A DNA stretch of 64,000 nucleotides from positions 1 to 64,000 of the forward strand of contig JAGAWT010000033.1 in assembly GCA_018110985.1 (NCBI GenBank), read 5' to 3'. Made by a program: the position numbers and the translations under genes. Shown in pieces: positions 53,439 through 63,134 of this stretch (position 1 is its first letter; the number at the start of each line of letters is the position of its first letter). The DNA comes from Oscillospiraceae bacterium (GTDB lineage: Bacteria > Bacillota > Clostridia > Oscillospirales > Ruminococcaceae). The notes beneath the pieces are model-generated. The model did no database searches and had not been told where the DNA came from. It saw only the letters and a list, made by a program, of their open reading frames with translations.

Positions 53439-55256
53439 ATGAAGGGTTCATTAAGACGGCGCCTTACTGCGCTGGGAGTCATATGTGCAGTTATAGGAGC
53501 CATTTCGGTGGCATTTGTAGCAATAGCATATCTGAATGTTATCACCGGCGAATTTGCCGTAAGGACAGAGAACAATATGGTCTCGGGGGCTGCGGTCTCT
53601 CTTGAGGAGGAAATGGAATTCCTGTCGGAGGGGCTCAAAACCGCCGTTCCCGGTGAGGAACATGACATTTTTAAAGCTGTTTTTACTTTGGGCGACGATC
53701 GTCCCTATGACTATTCTCTCTTTTCAGAGGAGTGCGGGTATCTTTCTGAGGGGCAGATGGTCTTTGCCTGTCTCCCTGCTGCAAAGCTGAGCCTTGCGGC
53801 ATACAGGAGCGGCAGCAAGGTTCTGGTGGGAGAACTGAGAGAAGGTTATTTTGATTACGCCATAGAAAGACTGGGCGGAGAGGGCACAAGGGGCATCTTT
53901 GTAAGTGCTGCCACGGGAAGGGTGCTTCTTTCCACGGACAGCTCGGAGTGCGGAAAGGATCTGAGAGAGGACGAGATCTTCTCCAAAAACATGGAAGCTG
54001 CCGCACAGGGTACAGATTGCAGAAACGGCGGCGTGTATACCAAGTATTCCGTTTATTCCGCACCTCTCGGTTCGGATCCTTCATACAGCGTGATCTACTG
54101 TCTGGAATCGGATCTCCTTTACGGCAAGGGAAAAAAGGCTGTTTTTGTCATGCTGTGCTGGCTGATGGTGAATATGGTGCTCGTCACTCTGGTGGCTATG
54201 CATTCCGCAAAAAACATATCAGCATCCATACTTCCCACGGTAGACTGCCTTGACAGGTTCTCCAGGGGCGAGATAGATACTTCCTTCAAACCGAATACAA
54301 GGGGCGACGAGACAGAGCTGCTGTCTGTTGCCATGAAGACCACCATCGACAATGTGGGGCTCTACATCAGGGATATAGACGATGTGCTCTCAAAAATGGC
54401 TGCCGGCGACCTGACAGTTTCCTCGGCTGTGGACTACAAGGGAGATTTCGGGAACATCAAGCTCTCACTCGATAACATCACCCGTTCCCTTTCGGGAGCA
54501 ATGAGCGCCATAAAGGCTGCGGGAGAGCAGGTGAACAGCGGCGCAGGTGCCCTGGCGGGAGGAGCTCAGACTCTGGCTCTGAATTCGAGCGCAGAGGCGG
54601 AGACCCTGAAGGAGCTCGATTCCCTTGTGGGGGGAATAAACGAAAATGTCCGTGAGAACACGGAAATGATAAACCGCATGGAAAGCATATCCCGTGAGGT
54701 GGTAACAAGCGTTGACCGCAGCAACAGGAACATGGAGGAGCTCAGCACAGCCATTGAGGAGATAAAGGCAGCATCCTCCCGTATCAGGATGATAGTGAAT
54801 CTTATAGAGGACATTTCCTTCCAGACAAATATACTTGCCCTGAATGCCGCAGTGGAAGCGGCAAGAGCAGGGAGTGCGGGAAAAGGCTTTGCCGTGGTCG
54901 CAGATGAAGTAAGGAACCTGGCGGGAAGGTCGGCAGAGGCAGCAAACAACGCTGTTGAGCTCATAGAAAAGAGCGAAGAGGCTGTGGAAAAGGGCGTCTC
55001 CCTTAACAATTCCGTCACACAGTCCCTGACCGAGGCTCTGTCTTCCGTCAGGGAGCTGGGCGTGCTGGTAGAGAGGATATCACATTCGTCGAACAAACAG
55101 GCTTCCGACATAAATGTAGTGAGCATCGGTATTTCCGACATCGCCGGAGCCGTATCCGGAAATGCAGCCACGGCACAGGCTGCGGCAGCGGGTACGGAGG
55201 AGCTGGCAGGACAGGCAAAGGTACTTGAAAAACAGATAGGCGGTTTCAGGATATGA
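53439..55256 (+). CDS. Methyl-accepting chemotaxis protein
   Basis: A transmembrane chemoreceptor. Membrane segment 1 lies at about 12-32, and an extracytoplasmic sensing domain of about 200 residues follows that may be a single Cache-like unit. Segment 2 is at about 234-256, then a HAMP linker (about 260-330) and the cytoplasmic hairpin. Its tip [23 protein letters not shown] (456-478, in pieces DISFQTN and AAVEAARAG) is the CheA/CheW contact. No NWETF-type tether is present at the C-terminus. Two internal cysteines flank the sensor domain. AGAGG precedes the ATG. A GGDEF gene follows after 15 bases. No che or flagellar genes occur in the window. Confidence 0.95.
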   Translation: MKGSLRRRLTALGVICAVIGAISVAFVAIAYLNVITGEFAVRTENNMVSGAAVSLEEEMEFLSEGLKTAVPGEEHDIFKAVFTLGDDRPYDYSLFSEECGYLSEGQMVFACLPAAKLSLAAYRSGSKVLVGELREGYFDYAIERLGGEGTRGIFVSAATGRVLLSTDSSECGKDLREDEIFSKNMEAAAQGTDCRNGGVYTKYSVYSAPLGSDPSYSVIYCLESDLLYGKGKKAVFVMLCWLMVNMVLVTLVAMHSAKNISASILPTVDCLDRFSRGEIDTSFKPNTRGDETELLSVAMKTTIDNVGLYIRDIDDVLSKMAAGDLTVSSAVDYKGDFGNIKLSLDNITRSLSGAMSAIKAAGEQVNSGAGALAGGAQTLALNSSAEAETLKELDSLVGGINENVRENTEMINRMESISREVVTSVDRSNRNMEELSTAIEEIKAASSRIRMIVNLIEDISFQTNILALNAAVEAARAGSAGKGFAVVADEVRNLAGRSAEAANNAVELIEKSEEAVEKGVSLNNSVTQSLTEALSSVRELGVLVERISHSSNKQASDINVVSIGISDIAGAVSGNAATAQAAAAGTEELAGQAKVLEKQIGGFRI

Positions 55257-55271
55257 CCTTGGGAGGGTTTT

Positions 55272-56633
55272 ATGAGATTGACAGATATTTTTTCAAATGT
55301 ACTTCCCGCATCGAAAAAAAAGGGCAGATCCGATGTGACTTTTGAATATCTTGCGGCAGCTCTGGCGCAGGATTATATCAGTATCTACTATATAGATATG
55401 ATGGATAACAGCTATGTTGAGTATGCAACCATCGGCGGAAGCAGCAGGATACGCATACTTAATACGGGTGCGGATTTCTTCAAGGATACCATCATCAACA
55501 GCAGGATACTTGTCCATAAGGACGACAGACCGGATTTTATAAAAAAGCTGAGGAAGAAAAACATAATATCCGCCCTGGAGGAAAGCAAGAGCTTTTCCGT
55601 GGATTACAGGCTCCTGATAGACGGTAAGGAGCAGTATTTCAACCTAAAGACCATATCATCCCCCAATGACAGAAAGTATGTGGTCATAGGTGTGAGAAAT
55701 GTGGATGAGCAAGTGCGCAGAGAACAGGCACAGCAGAAAAAGCAGGTCATATACGACACTGTTGCAAAGATCCTTGCCACACGCTACGAGGTCATTTACT
55801 ACGTTGACTGCGAGACCAATTCCTATGTGGAGTTTGCTGCTTCCGAAGAGCATGCAAGGCTGTCCGCAGGGGCGCCGGGGAAGGACTTTTTCGCCGATAC
55901 ACAGGTCAATATGAAAAGTGAGATCTATGCCGAGGATTATCCCATGATGGCAGCCGCCATGGAAAAGGAGCATTTCCTTTCCGAGATAGAACGGGAAGGG
56001 CGGATGACTTTGACTTACAGGCTGAATATTGGCGACCATGCCGAATATATAAGGCTTTTTGCCATAAGGGCAGCTCAGGGCGACAGCCATGTGGTGGTGG
56101 CGGTGACTAATGTGGATGCTTCCGTCCGCCTTGAGACCGAGCTGAAAAACGCCGTCACACAGGCTAATACCGACAATCTTACGGGTGTAAAGAACAAATA
56201 TGCCTATTCTACCGCCATAAAGAGGATCAACGGCGAAATAGCGGAGAAAAAGGCGGAGCCCTTTGCCATCGCCGTGTTTGATGTGAACGGTCTGAAGAAT
56301 ATAAATGACAGCATGGGACACACTGCGGGTGATGAGTTCATACGCTCGGCGTGCCGCATGATATGTGTCTCCTTTGCCCACAGCCCCGTATACAGGATCG
56401 GAGGCGATGAGTTTGCGGTGATCGCACGGGGAAATGATTACGAACACTCCGGTGAGCTGATGGACAAGATATCACATATGGTGGAGGAAAACAAGAAGAA
56501 GGGGCTCGTGACCATAGCAGGCGGTATATCCGTTTACAACAGGTATACGGACACCACCGCCGAAAAGGTCTTTGAACGAGCTGACAAAGAGATGTACAGC
56601 GTTAAAAAGGTCATGAAAAGCGGAAAACAATAA
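55272..56633 (+). CDS. GGDEF diguanylate cyclase with tandem PAS-like sensors
   Basis: Makes cyclic di-GMP from GTP. The C-terminal GGDEF domain is intact: DNLTGVKNKYAY marks its start, FDVNGLKNINDSMGHTAGDEF follows in pieces, and the active-site loop RIGGDEFAV places GGDEF at 377-381. No RxxD inhibitory site precedes it. The N-terminal 290 residues contain two similar PAS-like units (IYYIDMMDNSYVEYA at about 38 and IYYVDCETNSYVEFA at about 176), so the sensor arose by duplication. No membrane segment. GGAGGG precedes the ATG. It is cotranscribed with the chemoreceptor. Confidence 0.94.
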   Translation: MRLTDIFSNVLPASKKKGRSDVTFEYLAAALAQDYISIYYIDMMDNSYVEYATIGGSSRIRILNTGADFFKDTIINSRILVHKDDRPDFIKKLRKKNIISALEESKSFSVDYRLLIDGKEQYFNLKTISSPNDRKYVVIGVRNVDEQVRREQAQQKKQVIYDTVAKILATRYEVIYYVDCETNSYVEFAASEEHARLSAGAPGKDFFADTQVNMKSEIYAEDYPMMAAAMEKEHFLSEIEREGRMTLTYRLNIGDHAEYIRLFAIRAAQGDSHVVVAVTNVDASVRLETELKNAVTQANTDNLTGVKNKYAYSTAIKRINGEIAEKKAEPFAIAVFDVNGLKNINDSMGHTAGDEFIRSACRMICVSFAHSPVYRIGGDEFAVIARGNDYEHSGELMDKISHMVEENKKKGLVTIAGGISVYNRYTDTTAEKVFERADKEMYSVKKVMKSGKQ

Positions 56634-56636
56634 GGT

Positions 56637-56675
56637 AAGAAAATGGCGCACTGTTTTGAGCAGTGCGCCTTGTTT
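56637..56675. terminator. Bidirectional terminator between the GGDEF gene and purL
   Basis: A 9-bp stem (GGCGCACTG/CAGTGCGCC) with a 7-base loop. It is followed by TTGTTT on the plus strand and ATTTTC on the minus strand, serving both converging genes. Confidence 0.85.
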
Positions 56676-56685
56676 ATTTACTTGT

Positions 56686-59600
56686 TTACTTGAAGTATGC
56701 CACGCCGCTTTCAAAGATCTTCTGATCCTTTTCGCCGGGAACATTCTTGCATATGTCGGTGCCGATACGCTCGCTGTGACCCATCTTTCCGAGAACTCTT
56801 CCGTCGGGAGAGGTGATGCCCTCGATGGCATCAAAGGAGCCGTTGGGGTTAAAGCGTATATCCATGGTGGGATCGCCGTTCAGATCCACATACTGGGTAG
56901 CTATCTGTCCGGAGGCTGCAAGTGCGGCTATCTGTTCCTTGCTTGCAACAAATCGTCCTTCGCCGTGGGAAATGGCTATGGTGTGTATATCCCCTGTTTC
57001 ACAGGCTGCAAGCCAGGGAGAGCGGTTCGAGGCTATCCTTGTGCGCACCATCATGGACTGGTGCCTGCCTATGGTGTTAAAGGTAAGTGTGGGAGAATCG
57101 TCCTCCTGCTCCACTATCTTTCCGTAGGGAACAAGACCCAGCTTTATAAGTGCCTGGAAGCCGTTGCATATGCCCAGCATAAGACCGTCACGCTTTTCAA
57201 GGAGCTCGCTTACCGCATCCTTTATGGCAGCATTGCGGAAGAAGGAGGTTATGAACTTGCCGGAGCCGTCGGGCTCGTCACCGCCGGAGAAGCCTCCGGG
57301 TATCATGATTATCTGGGACTTCCTTACGGCCTTTTCAAAGTACTTGACGCTTTCCTCCAGACCTGCGGCGCTCAGGTTGTTTATTACAACGGTCTCGGTC
57401 TTTGCACCTGCCCTTTCAAATACTCTTGCGGTATCGTATTCACAGTTTGTGCCGGGGAATACGGGTATGAGCACCTTGGGCTCGCAGAAGCTGGAGGCAT
57501 GGGGCGCACCGGGAAGAGTGAAGGAGTACTTTTTCGCAGGCTCTGCCTTTTCACGCACATTCACGGGGAATACAGGCTCCAGCTTGCCTTCCCACGCCTT
57601 CTGAACGGTGTTCATGTCCACCTTGTAGTTTATGCAGTCGATCTCATAGTCCCCAGTGGTCACACCTATGACTCTTTCACCGAAGGTCTCACTGTCCGTT
57701 TCAAGAACGAAGGAACCGTAGCGGGAGTAGAAAAGCTCGTCGGGATCCATTTTTTCCTTGAAGGCAAAGCCTATGTGGTTGCCCATGGACATCTTGGAAA
57801 GAGCCTCTGCCACGCCGCCGAAGCCTGTTACATAGGCGGAGAGCACATGACCGGAGGCAATCATCATCTCTGCACGGTCAAATACCCTTCTCACGCTCTC
57901 CCATACCGGCAGACCGTTCTCGTCGTAGTCCGGGGAGATATAGATGACCTTGTGACCCTCTCCCTTGAATTCGGTGGAGATCACCTTGTCGCTGTCTGCA
58001 AGAGACACCGCAAAGGAAACGAGAGTTGCGGGAACATCTATGTTCTCGAAGGTGCCGGACATAGAGTCCTTTCCGCCGATGGATGCGCAGCAAAGCTCGT
58101 TCTGCGCCTTGTATGCGCCCAGAAGTGCGGAGAACGGGCGTCCCCAGCGGGTGGGATTGTCGTTTGTCCTCTCAAAGTATTCCTGGAAGGTGAGCCAGCA
58201 CTTTTCTCTGCTGCCGCCTGCGGCTATGACCTTTGCAACGGATTCTATGACCGCAGCCATCGCACCGTGATAGGGGGACTTGTCCGAAAGATAGGGATTG
58301 AAGCCCCAGCCCATAAGGGATGTGGTCTTAGTCTGACCCTTGAGTACAGGTATCTTGGCAGCCATTGCCTGGTTGGGGGTGAGCTGATACCTGCCGCCGT
58401 AGGGCATGAGCACAGTACCCGCTCCTATGGTGGAGTCAAAGCGCTCCACAAGACCCTTCTGCGAGCTGCAGTTAAGGTTGGACATGAGCTCGGTAAAGCT
58501 GTCGGGTGAATCGGTATAGTTGTGGGGCTGGGTGATGACGGGGATGCGGACATTGACCTTGGTGTGCTTTACGGCACCGTTGGAATTGAGGAAATCTCTT
58601 GAAAGGTCAACTATCACCTTTCCGTTCCACTTCATGACCAGCCGCCTGTCTGCCTTGACATCGGCGACCTTTGTGGCTTCAAGGTTTTCCTTGTTGGCAG
58701 CCTTGATGAACTTCTTGCAGTCCTTGGCAGCGACCACCACAGCCATTCTTTCCTGAGACTCGCTTATGGCAAGCTCTGTGCCGTCAAGACCGTCATACTT
58801 CTTGGGAACAGCGGAAAGGTCTATTTCCAGACCGTCCGTCAGCTCACCTATCGCTACGGAGACACCGCCTGCACCGAAGTCGTTGCAGCGCTTTATCATC
58901 CCTGTAACTTCCTTGTCCCTGAAAAGCCTCTGCAGCTTTCTTTCCTCGGGGGGGTTACCCTTCTGTACCTCAGCGCCGCAGGATTCGAGCGATCCTTCGG
59001 TGTGTGCCTTGGAGGAGCCTGTTGCGCCGCCGCAGCCGTCACGCCCTGTCCTGCCGCCCAGGAGTATCACTACATCTCCGGGCTCCGGGGCTTCTCTGCG
59101 CACGTTCTCTGCGGGTGCCGCACCTATCACCGCACCGATCTCCAGACGCTTTGCCACATAACCGGGATGGTAAACTTCCGCCACATGGCCTGTTGCCAGT
59201 CCTATCTGGTTGCCGTAGGAGGAGTAGCCGTTGGCTGCGCCGGTGGTTATCTTTCTCTGGGGGAGCTTTCCGTGGGTGGTGTCCTCAACGGGTACGAGGG
59301 GGTTGGAGGCTCCCGTTACACGCATTGCCTGATAAACATAGCTGCGCCCGGAAAGAGGGTCTCTTATGGCACCGCCGAGACAGGTGGCAGCACCGCCGAA
59401 GGGCTCTATTTCCGTGGGGTGGTTGTGGGTCTCGTTCTTGAACATGAGGAGCCAGTCCTGGAGCTCTCCGTCCACATCTACCTTTATCTTTACGGAGCAG
59501 GCGTTTATCTCCTCGGATTCATCCAGATCGGGCAGCTTTCCGTCCGCCTTCAGCTTTCTCATACCCATGGTGGCGATGTCCATGAGGGTAACGGGCTTGC

Positions 59601-60387
59601 TGTCTCTACCGAGAGCCTTCTTATCGGCAAGGTACTGCTTGTAGGTATCTTCTATGTAGTCGGCTTCTATATTAACATCATCTATCTGTGTAAGGAAGGT
59701 GGTGTGGCGGCAGTGATCCGACCAGTAGGTATCTATCATCCTTATCTCGGTGATGGTGGGATCACGCTTTTCGGTGTTCCTGAAATAGTCACGGCAGAAG
59801 ATAAGGTCGTCGTTGTCCATAGCGAGACCGTACTTCTTCACAAACTCAGCTGCCTGCTCGTCGGACTGCTCCGTAAAGCCTTTGAGCACCTCTACCTCTG
59901 TGGGTATGTCGTATTTTACGGTGAGGGTGTCCACGGGGGCAAGGGATGCCTCTCTGCTCTCCACGGGGTTGATGATGTACTTTTTCAGTGAATCCAGCTC
60001 ATCTGCCGTAAGAAAGCCCGAAACTATGTATACTCTCGCATTTTTTATGGTGGGGCGCTCCCCTCCCGTAAGTATCTGTATACACTGTTCACAGGAATCC
60101 GCACGCTGATCGAACTGACCGGGCAGATATTCCACCGCAAAAACTGTCTCATTGTCTGCCAGCTTTGGCATCTCATTGTAGACGATGTCTACTGCGGGCT
60201 CGGAGAAAACATTCTTCACCGCCAGATCGAAGTTTTCCCGTGAAATGTTTTCGGCATCATAGCGGTTGATGATGCGGATGCCTTCAAGCTGTGACAGCTT
60301 CAGGGCAGTCTTTGCATCCGCCGCAAGATTTGCCGATGCCGCAGCATATCCGGGCTTTTTTTCTACATACACACGATAGACTGACAT
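56686..60387 (-). CDS. purL: Phosphoribosylformylglycinamidine synthase (single-chain PurL)
   Basis: Fourth step of purine synthesis: converts FGAR to FGAM with glutamine and ATP. The 1233-residue protein is the large fused type. It has synthetase halves with ETHNHPTEIEPFGGAATC and GGRTGRDGCGGATG, and a C-terminal glutamine amidotransferase domain with PGGFSGGDEPDGSGK, the nucleophile in GICNGFQALIKLG and SHGEGRFVA. Clostridia often carry this long form without separate purQ and purS. The start at 60387 has AGGTGA about five bases upstream; an ATG seven codons earlier directly abuts the mtaB stop but lacks a site. No purine riboswitch is visible. Confidence 0.96.
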   Translation of the reverse strand: MSVYRVYVEKKPGYAAASANLAADAKTALKLSQLEGIRIINRYDAENISRENFDLAVKNVFSEPAVDIVYNEMPKLADNETVFAVEYLPGQFDQRADSCEQCIQILTGGERPTIKNARVYIVSGFLTADELDSLKKYIINPVESREASLAPVDTLTVKYDIPTEVEVLKGFTEQSDEQAAEFVKKYGLAMDNDDLIFCRDYFRNTEKRDPTITEIRMIDTYWSDHCRHTTFLTQIDDVNIEADYIEDTYKQYLADKKALGRDSKPVTLMDIATMGMRKLKADGKLPDLDESEEINACSVKIKVDVDGELQDWLLMFKNETHNHPTEIEPFGGAATCLGGAIRDPLSGRSYVYQAMRVTGASNPLVPVEDTTHGKLPQRKITTGAANGYSSYGNQIGLATGHVAEVYHPGYVAKRLEIGAVIGAAPAENVRREAPEPGDVVILLGGRTGRDGCGGATGSSKAHTEGSLESCGAEVQKGNPPEERKLQRLFRDKEVTGMIKRCNDFGAGGVSVAIGELTDGLEIDLSAVPKKYDGLDGTELAISESQERMAVVVAAKDCKKFIKAANKENLEATKVADVKADRRLVMKWNGKVIVDLSRDFLNSNGAVKHTKVNVRIPVITQPHNYTDSPDSFTELMSNLNCSSQKGLVERFDSTIGAGTVLMPYGGRYQLTPNQAMAAKIPVLKGQTKTTSLMGWGFNPYLSDKSPYHGAMAAVIESVAKVIAAGGSREKCWLTFQEYFERTNDNPTRWGRPFSALLGAYKAQNELCCASIGGKDSMSGTFENIDVPATLVSFAVSLADSDKVISTEFKGEGHKVIYISPDYDENGLPVWESVRRVFDRAEMMIASGHVLSAYVTGFGGVAEALSKMSMGNHIGFAFKEKMDPDELFYSRYGSFVLETDSETFGERVIGVTTGDYEIDCINYKVDMNTVQKAWEGKLEPVFPVNVREKAEPAKKYSFTLPGAPHASSFCEPKVLIPVFPGTNCEYDTARVFERAGAKTETVVINNLSAAGLEESVKYFEKAVRKSQIIMIPGGFSGGDEPDGSGKFITSFFRNAAIKDAVSELLEKRDGLMLGICNGFQALIKLGLVPYGKIVEQEDDSPTLTFNTIGRHQSMMVRTRIASNRSPWLAACETGDIHTIAISHGEGRFVASKEQIAALAASGQIATQYVDLNGDPTMDIRFNPNGSFDAIEGITSPDGRVLGKMGHSERIGTDICKNVPGEKDQKIFESGVAYFK

Positions 60388-60408
60388 TGTGATCACCTTT
60401 TTTTTCAT

Positions 60409-61701
60409 TCATTTATCGGAGATGCTTCCCCGTAATGTATTTGTTCCTGCGGATGTGATGAGCACATCCTTATATTGTCCCTTCAGGGAAAAAGGCAGCT
60501 TTTCTTCAAGCTCCACATTCAGGTAGTTTTTGCTGTGACCCCTGTGGGTGCCGTCGGAGCGTTCCCTTTCAAAAAGGACTTCAAGGCTCTTGCCTATGTA
60601 TTTTTGGTTGTATGCCAGAGACAGCTTTTCGGAAAGGACCGTCATTTCTGCGGCTCGGCGCTTTACAGTGTCTCTCGGCACCTGCACCATGCTTTGTGCG
60701 GGTGTGTTTTTTCGCAGTGAAAAGGGAAAGACGTGTACCCTTGCAAAGCCCATGCTTTCCACAAAGTCCATAGAGATCCTGTGTTCCTCACGGGTCTCCT
60801 CCGGAAATCCCGTCATTATGTCGGTGGAGATGGCGGCATCCTCAAACATACTGCGGATGTTTGATACCGTTTCACTGTAAAGTGCGGTGTCATAGTGACG
60901 GCGCATCCTTTTCAGAACAGTGTCACAGCCGCTTTGCAGGGATAAATGAAAGGACGGGCAGAACTTCTCCTCTGCCCTCAGGCGCATAAGAAGAGGGATA
61001 TCCATCCTTTCGGGCTCCACAGAGCTTATCCTCACTCTTCTTATACTTTCGTTTTCGGCTGCCGCCTGCACTGCATGGCTTATATCAAGTCCAAACTCTC
61101 TTCCGAAAAACATGATATTTATGCCCACAAGAACTATCTCCGTGCAGCCGCTTTCCGCCAGTGCCGAGACCTCTCTTTTGATGACCTCAACAGGCTTTGA
61201 GCGCATATGTCCCCTGGCATCGGGTATTATGCAGTAGGAGCAGCGCATATCGCAGCCGTCCTGTATCTTTATGTATCCCCTTGTATGCCCCTCGCTGTAG
61301 CTCACGGTCAGGGTGGATATCTCCTTTTCCCATTCCCCTGCTCCCCTTTTTATGCTGCTGCCGCTCAAAAAGCTCATCACCCTTTGAGGGAGTAGCTCTC
61401 TTTCGGATGTGCCGGAGATAATGTCCGAAAGCTCGAAAACATCCGAATTCTCGTCCTTGTGAGCCTGGGGATAGCACCCTGTAAGGCATATGAGAGCCCC
61501 AGGACAGCTTTTTTTCAGGGAGCGCATTTCCTTTAACAGTTTCCGGTCTGCGGTCTGTGTGACAGTGCAGGAGTTTATGACTATCACATCCGCAGCGGAC
61601 ACTGCGCTCTCCTCAAAGCCGTGGGAGAGGAAGCACTCCCTCATGCACTGGGTCTCGTAGGTATTGACCTTGCAGCCGAAGGTCACAAAGGCGACCCTCA
61701 T
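60409..61701 (-). CDS. mtaB: tRNA t6A37 methylthiotransferase MtaB
   Basis: Radical SAM enzyme that adds a methylthio group to t6A37 of tRNAs reading ANN codons. The 430 residues have the UPF0004 domain with three cysteines (FGCKVN, NSCTVT, LTGCYPQ), the radical SAM cluster motif CDMRCSYC (about 152-159), and a C-terminal TRAM-like domain. The sequence order and the KIQDGCD motif point to MtaB rather than MiaB or RimO. The start overlaps the histidine kinase stop by four bases. purL follows. Confidence 0.94.
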   Translation of the reverse strand: MRVAFVTFGCKVNTYETQCMRECFLSHGFEESAVSAADVIVINSCTVTQTADRKLLKEMRSLKKSCPGALICLTGCYPQAHKDENSDVFELSDIISGTSERELLPQRVMSFLSGSSIKRGAGEWEKEISTLTVSYSEGHTRGYIKIQDGCDMRCSYCIIPDARGHMRSKPVEVIKREVSALAESGCTEIVLVGINIMFFGREFGLDISHAVQAAAENESIRRVRISSVEPERMDIPLLMRLRAEEKFCPSFHLSLQSGCDTVLKRMRRHYDTALYSETVSNIRSMFEDAAISTDIMTGFPEETREEHRISMDFVESMGFARVHVFPFSLRKNTPAQSMVQVPRDTVKRRAAEMTVLSEKLSLAYNQKYIGKSLEVLFERERSDGTHRGHSKNYLNVELEEKLPFSLKGQYKDVLITSAGTNTLRGSISDK

Positions 61702-63128
61702 GGCTTTGTTCCCGCAGGGAGCGTGATGAGAACTCTCGTTCCCTCACCGAACACGCTTGATATATCTATGGTGCCGCCGTGCATCTGCATTATCTCATCT
61801 GCAACGGCAAGACCTATGCCGGAACCTCTTTTGATATGGTTCGCACGGAAAAACTTGGTCTTTACCTTGTCAAGGTCCTCTTCCCTTATTCCGCAGCCGT
61901 TGTCGGAGACCTCTATCTCTATATTCCCCTCCGGGTTGCACACGGCATTGACGGTTATGAGACCGCCCTTGTCGCTGTACTTAATGGCGTTGTCTATGAC
62001 ATTGATAAACACCTGTCTCAGCCTGTTCCTGTCGCCGTAAACTATGGGAAGATCATCGGGCTCGGTATATACCAGCTCAATGCCCTCCTGCCTTGCCTTT
62101 TCCGTGTAGATGAGGACAGTTTCTCCCAGCTCGGCAAGCACATCCACACTTCCCTTTTCAAGGGTCAGCTTACCGTTCTGCATCCGTGAAAAGTCCAGTA
62201 GATCCTCTACCATCTGGGAAAGGCGCTCGGTCTCCGAATCTATGACGTGCATTCCCTTGGAGGTCATCTCCGGGTCGTCAGGCATCGCCTCTATGGTCTC
62301 TGCCCAGCCCTTTATGGCTGTGAGAGGCGTCCTCAGCTCATGGGAAACACTGGATATGAATTCGTTTTTCATCTGCTCCGACTCTGCCAGACTGTCTGCC
62401 ATTTTGTTAATGAGCCTGCACAGCTCACCTATCTCGTCGTTGCTCTCTACAGGTATGCGGACGGAGAAATCCCCTCTTGCATATCGCCTTGCGGTGTTTC
62501 CCAAACGGTTCACGGGAATGACGATGGACTTTACAAAGTACATCCCCGAAAATATCATCAGCACAAGAATGGCAGCTCCGACAAGGGAGATAAAGAGTAT
62601 ATACAGCCTTATGTGACTGTCTACCCTTTTAAGGGAGCTGACTATCCTTATCACATTGCAGTCGCCTGTGGTATCAGGGGTCACCATGCTCACAGCCACT
62701 ACCTTCTCGCCGTCCGGGAGCCGCCCTCTGAAAAAGCCCGTAGAGCCCGATCTGAGAGCATCCGTATAGTCGGAGGCAAGTATATCCTTTGTGGGAGAAA
62801 AGCCGGAGGAGGTCATGGTAACATGGCCGTCGGCGCCTATTGCCATAAGCTCTGTGGTGTCCTTGTCGTCCCAGTCCTGTATAAAGGTCCTCACCTGTGT
62901 GTTGAAGGTGTTGGGATTATCCGAGTAATACTGGCTCAGAAGGCTCGACACCGTGTTCAGTCTGGAGGTCACATACTGACCTGCGGAGTTTGTATAATAA
63001 AAGCTGATTATCACCGAAAAAGCAAAGACCACAGTCAGCAGAACGACAGCGCTGACTCCCAGGTTGTTCACCAGCCACCGCCTTGTTATCGTCTCTCTCG
63101 GTGCCTTTCTTACAGCAGGCTTTGCCAT
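61698..63128 (-). CDS. Sensor histidine kinase (HAMP/HisKA)
   Basis: Two membrane segments (about 23-46 and 174-199) enclose an external sensor of about 125 residues. A HAMP linker follows (about 200-250). The phosphorylated histidine is His263 in VSHELRTPLTAIKGWAETI, then N box DNAIKYS, G1 DNGCGI and G2 GSGIGLAVADE. It is encoded six bases after its response regulator, and its stop overlaps mtaB. The signal is unknown. Confidence 0.95.
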   Translation of the reverse strand: MAKPAVRKAPRETITRRWLVNNLGVSAVVLLTVVFAFSVIISFYYTNSAGQYVTSRLNTVSSLLSQYYSDNPNTFNTQVRTFIQDWDDKDTTELMAIGADGHVTMTSSGFSPTKDILASDYTDALRSGSTGFFRGRLPDGEKVVAVSMVTPDTTGDCNVIRIVSSLKRVDSHIRLYILFISLVGAAILVLMIFSGMYFVKSIVIPVNRLGNTARRYARGDFSVRIPVESNDEIGELCRLINKMADSLAESEQMKNEFISSVSHELRTPLTAIKGWAETIEAMPDDPEMTSKGMHVIDSETERLSQMVEDLLDFSRMQNGKLTLEKGSVDVLAELGETVLIYTEKARQEGIELVYTEPDDLPIVYGDRNRLRQVFINVIDNAIKYSDKGGLITVNAVCNPEGNIEIEVSDNGCGIREEDLDKVKTKFFRANHIKRGSGIGLAVADEIMQMHGGTIDISSVFGEGTRVLITLPAGTKP

Positions 63129-63134
63129 GCTCTT

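Noticed and set aside
56656-58509. Very long open frame (617 codons) on the plus strand opposite purL
   Set aside because: It is antisense to a clear purL coding region, has no start signals, and its residue composition (Cys, His, Tyr, Val and Gly rich) is that of a complementary-strand shadow. Similar shadows lie opposite secA, ftsH, ileS and the transketolase genes.
60388-60408. Purine riboswitch or earlier start for purL
   Set aside because: The gap to mtaB is too short for a riboswitch. The earlier ATG adjoins the mtaB stop and lacks a ribosome site.
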